Shown: in pieces, positions 31,443 through 33,531 of the stretch
Layout: the number at the start of each line of letters is the position of its first letter
Position numbering within the stretch: position 1 is the stretch's first letter
Assembly (NCBI GenBank): GCA_024103175.1
Contig: JAGFJE010000494.1
Coordinates: 1-33,531, forward strand
Origin: Phaeodactylibacter sp.
GTDB taxonomy: Bacteria; Bacteroidota; Bacteroidia; Chitinophagales; Saprospiraceae
Length of the DNA stretch: 33,531 nucleotides
Reading direction: 5' to 3'
Program-made: the position numbers and the translations under genes
The notes under the pieces: model-generated
Databases searched by the model: none
What the model was told of the DNA's origin: nothing
Seen by the model: only the letters and a program-made list of their open reading frames with translations

Positions 31443-31904
31443 GTGGATTACTTATTGGATACAAATATCTTGGTGATATATAGCCGCGAATCAAAGGTTG
31501 CCGACAAAATTGAAGGTGATCACCATATATTTGATGGAGGTAACGATGTAGCGATGTCGATTGTGACATTAGGTGAGTTAAATTCATTGGCGAAGCAATT
31601 TAGATACGGGGAGAAAAGGAAAAATAGAATTGGAGAAATATTAAGCCAATTGTATGAGATAGATATAAATATCCGCGAGATCATCGATAGGTATGGAGAA
31701 ATAGACGCTTACAGCCAAGGTAGATTAGAAGGCAAACCGTTTGGGGAAAGTTCCAGGAATATGGGGAAGAACGACATATGGATAGCAGCGACTGCAAGTG
31801 TATTTAACATGACATTGGTAACCTCCGATAAAGATTTTGATCATCTCGATGGGGCCTACTTGAAATTGAAATATATAGATTGGGAAAAGTATAATAAGCG
31901 CTAA
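31443..31904 (+). CDS. PIN-domain (VapC-like) ribonuclease toxin
   Basis: A 153-residue PIN domain, of typical VapC length. The acidic catalytic residues are recognisable: Asp in LLDTNIL (about residue 6), Glu in TLGELNSL, Asp in GKNDIWIAA, and Asp in VTSDKDFDHL. VapC toxins cleave tRNA or rRNA when their antitoxin is lost. Translation begins at a GTG six bases after the antitoxin stop, consistent with coupled translation. Its stop codon is only 4 bp from the convergent stop of permease 5, so the module is packed tightly between genes. Confidence 0.9.
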   Translation: MDYLLDTNILVIYSRESKVADKIEGDHHIFDGGNDVAMSIVTLGELNSLAKQFRYGEKRKNRIGEILSQLYEIDINIREIIDRYGEIDAYSQGRLEGKPFGESSRNMGKNDIWIAATASVFNMTLVTSDKDFDHLDGAYLKLKYIDWEKYNKR

Positions 31905-31908
31905 CGAG

Positions 31909-33531
31909 TCATTCATACCGCAGCGCCTCCACCGGATTCCCCAGCGCCGCCTTCAGCGCCTGCACGCCTACCGCCAGCAACGCAATAGCCGCCGCAATCC
32001 CCCCCGCCAGCACAAATACCCACCATTCCAGCTCCATCCGGTAGGCGAAACCCTGCAGCCAGCGGTTCATCCCCCACCAGGCCAGGGGAGCAGCGATGAT
32101 GAAGGCGATGCCGACGAGCTTTAGAAAATCACCGGACAACAACTGAACGATGTTGGCCACCGTGGCCCCCAGCACCTTGCGGATGCCGATCTCTTTGGTG
32201 CGCTGCTCCGCCACGTAGGCCGCCAGGCCGAACAGGCCCAGGCCGGCGATGAATAGCGCCAGCAGGGAGAACAGGGCAAAGGCCTTGCCCAGCAGCCGCT
32301 CCGAACGATACAGGCTGTCGTAGTCCGCATCCAGAAAGTAATAGCGAAGGGGCACGCCCGGCTCGAACCGCTTCCAGGCCTCTTCGACGTGATCGATGGC
32401 CGCCTGCGGGTTGCCGGCCGCCAGGCGGACGCTGATGTAATCTTTGAAAACGAAGCCTTTGAAGTACTGCACGGCCAGGGGCGCCACCGGCTGGTGCAGG
32501 GACTCCAGGTGAAAATCCTCGAGTACGCCGATAACCTTCAGGCGTTCTTCATCATTCTCTCCCGCATTCTTTACAAGGTATTTCCCAATGGGATTCTCCA
32601 GCCCCAAGTGCCGCACCGCCGCCTCATTGAGCAGCACCGCAAAGGAATCCGAGGCGATCTCCGAATCGAAACCCCGGCCTTCTTTCAATTTCATGCCCAA
32701 AGTGGCCAGGTGATCATCGTCCACCTGATACCAGTTCATGCCAAAGGAATTTTCCGAGCCTTCCACCCGGAAATCGCGCATCTGGTAAGAGGGCAGGCCG
32801 GGAATGCTGTTGGAGAAACTGGCGTTGAGGATGCCGGCGTGGCGGCGCAGTTCTTCTTTGAATTCCTCCGCCCGTTCGTCAATTTCGCGGTCATTCTCGA
32901 TGACCAGCACGTTCTCTTTATCGAAGCCCAGCTTTTTGTGCTGGAAAAAGGACAACTGCTGCCGAACCACCAGCGTACCCGCCAGCAAGCCGATGGACAG
33001 TACAAACTGCCCGGCCACCAATGCATTGCGAACGCCTACGTCTCTCAGCCCGATGCTCTTTTTGCCTTTCAATACCTCCGCCGGGTTGAAATACGAAAGG
33101 TAGAACGCCGGGTAAGCTCCTGATAGCAAAGCCACAACGACAAACAAGGCCGCTCCGGTAAGCGCCAGCTCTCCCGGAGCGAAAGGCTCCGCGAAAGGAG
33201 CGATGCCGACAAAGGTGTTGACAGCATAGCGCAGGCCTTCCACCATTGCCAGGGCGAGAACAGTAGCCAGCAGGGCCGCAAATGCCGCTTCGAACAGGAA
33301 CTGCCGCGCCAGCTGCCGCCGCCCGGCGCCCATCACCTTGCGCACGCCCACTTCTTTTGACCGGCGAAACGACTGGGCCGTGTACAGGTTGATGTAATTC
33401 ACACAGGCGATCAACAGGATGAACAGGCCCGCCAGCGCGAAAATGCGGACGTACAGCAGGCTGCCGTTGGGACGCATCTCCCGCTGGTAGTGGGAGGTGA
33501 GGTGGATATCCGTCAGCGGCTGAGGCAGGAA
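31909..33531 (-). CDS. FtsX/MacB-type ABC transporter permease (paralog 5), partial
   Basis: The C-terminal 540 residues of a permease like the other four; the N-terminus lies beyond the right edge. The frame continues to the edge through QPLTDIHLTSHYQREMR, the periplasmic-core phrase shared by its paralogs, so the internal ATG at 33477 is not the start. It contains SKEVGVRKVMGAGRRQLARQFL, then the second periplasmic domain, then KEIGIRKVLGATVANIVQLLSGDF, ending NPVEALRYE. It is separated from the three-permease run by the S41 peptidase and the toxin-antitoxin island, and its minus-strand orientation agrees with theirs. Confidence 0.92.
   Translation of the reverse strand, partial: FLPQPLTDIHLTSHYQREMRPNGSLLYVRIFALAGLFILLIACVNYINLYTAQSFRRSKEVGVRKVMGAGRRQLARQFLFEAAFAALLATVLALAMVEGLRYAVNTFVGIAPFAEPFAPGELALTGAALFVVVALLSGAYPAFYLSYFNPAEVLKGKKSIGLRDVGVRNALVAGQFVLSIGLLAGTLVVRQQLSFFQHKKLGFDKENVLVIENDREIDERAEEFKEELRRHAGILNASFSNSIPGLPSYQMRDFRVEGSENSFGMNWYQVDDDHLATLGMKLKEGRGFDSEIASDSFAVLLNEAAVRHLGLENPIGKYLVKNAGENDEERLKVIGVLEDFHLESLHQPVAPLAVQYFKGFVFKDYISVRLAAGNPQAAIDHVEEAWKRFEPGVPLRYYFLDADYDSLYRSERLLGKAFALFSLLALFIAGLGLFGLAAYVAEQRTKEIGIRKVLGATVANIVQLLSGDFLKLVGIAFIIAAPLAWWGMNRWLQGFAYRMELEWWVFVLAGGIAAAIALLAVGVQALKAALGNPVEALRYE

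Noticed and set aside
31909..33477. Complete 522-residue gene starting at an internal ATG
   Set aside because: The frame and the family-specific periplasmic motif continue to the window edge, so the gene is partial.

Overview
The window looks like chromosomal DNA from a GC-rich Bacteroidota, most likely a Saprospiraceae/Lewinella-type bacterium. The clues are several roughly 800-residue FtsX/MacB-type permeases of the kind common in this phylum, Bacteroidota-style promoter boxes, few Shine-Dalgarno sequences, a PrsW-type protease, CotH-like proteins and GC-rich coding sequence. The taxonomic call is inference from gene content; there is no rRNA or marker gene here.

Region 1 (about 2.87-9.57 kb) is a hydrogen-oxidation locus. 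A leftward operon encodes a membrane-bound [NiFe] uptake hydrogenase: Tat-exported small subunit (hyaA-like), large subunit (hyaB), cytochrome b anchor (hyaC) and maturation endopeptidase (hyaD). Diverging from it are a tiny HupE-like membrane protein and the nickel/cofactor genes hypA, hypB and hypC. The small subunit has all six cysteines expected for an oxygen-tolerant proximal [4Fe-3S] cluster. The 199-bp divergent promoter region holds two CRP/FNR-like palindromes 23 bp apart, one placed where an activator would sit for the hyp-side promoter. hypD, hypE and hypF are not in the window.

Region 2 (9.6-15.4 kb) is mixed: a DUF4143 AAA ATPase, an APC-family amino-acid permease, a PrsW-like intramembrane protease, an orphan DUF433 antitoxin-like gene and a lipoprotein with Calx-beta-like and YD-repeat-like parts. 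Region 3 (15.6-20.7 kb) is a tandem pair of membrane-anchored CotH-like proteins with C-terminal beta-helix regions.

Region 4 (21.1-33.5 kb, plus 0.2-2.6 kb) holds five paralogous FtsX/MacB-type permeases (one cut by the window end), none with an ATPase gene beside it, together with an exported S41 peptidase. Between the peptidase and the last permease lies an AT-richer island with an unknown ORF, a remnant of an XRE-type regulator and a PIN-domain toxin-antitoxin pair.

The least explained signal is in the intergenic DNA. At least nine gaps contain elements built from short tandem words (often 7 bp, such as GTGTAAA, TTTTTGA, GGAAGTC, TTGTTGG). Most have complementary word arrays facing each other across a short unrelated core, so they can fold into long hairpins although the word differs from site to site. 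Two further gaps carry arrays of an AATCGTTA-like octamer at a 15-bp period. One heptamer array (12 copies) ends 8 bp from the start codon of the S41 peptidase.
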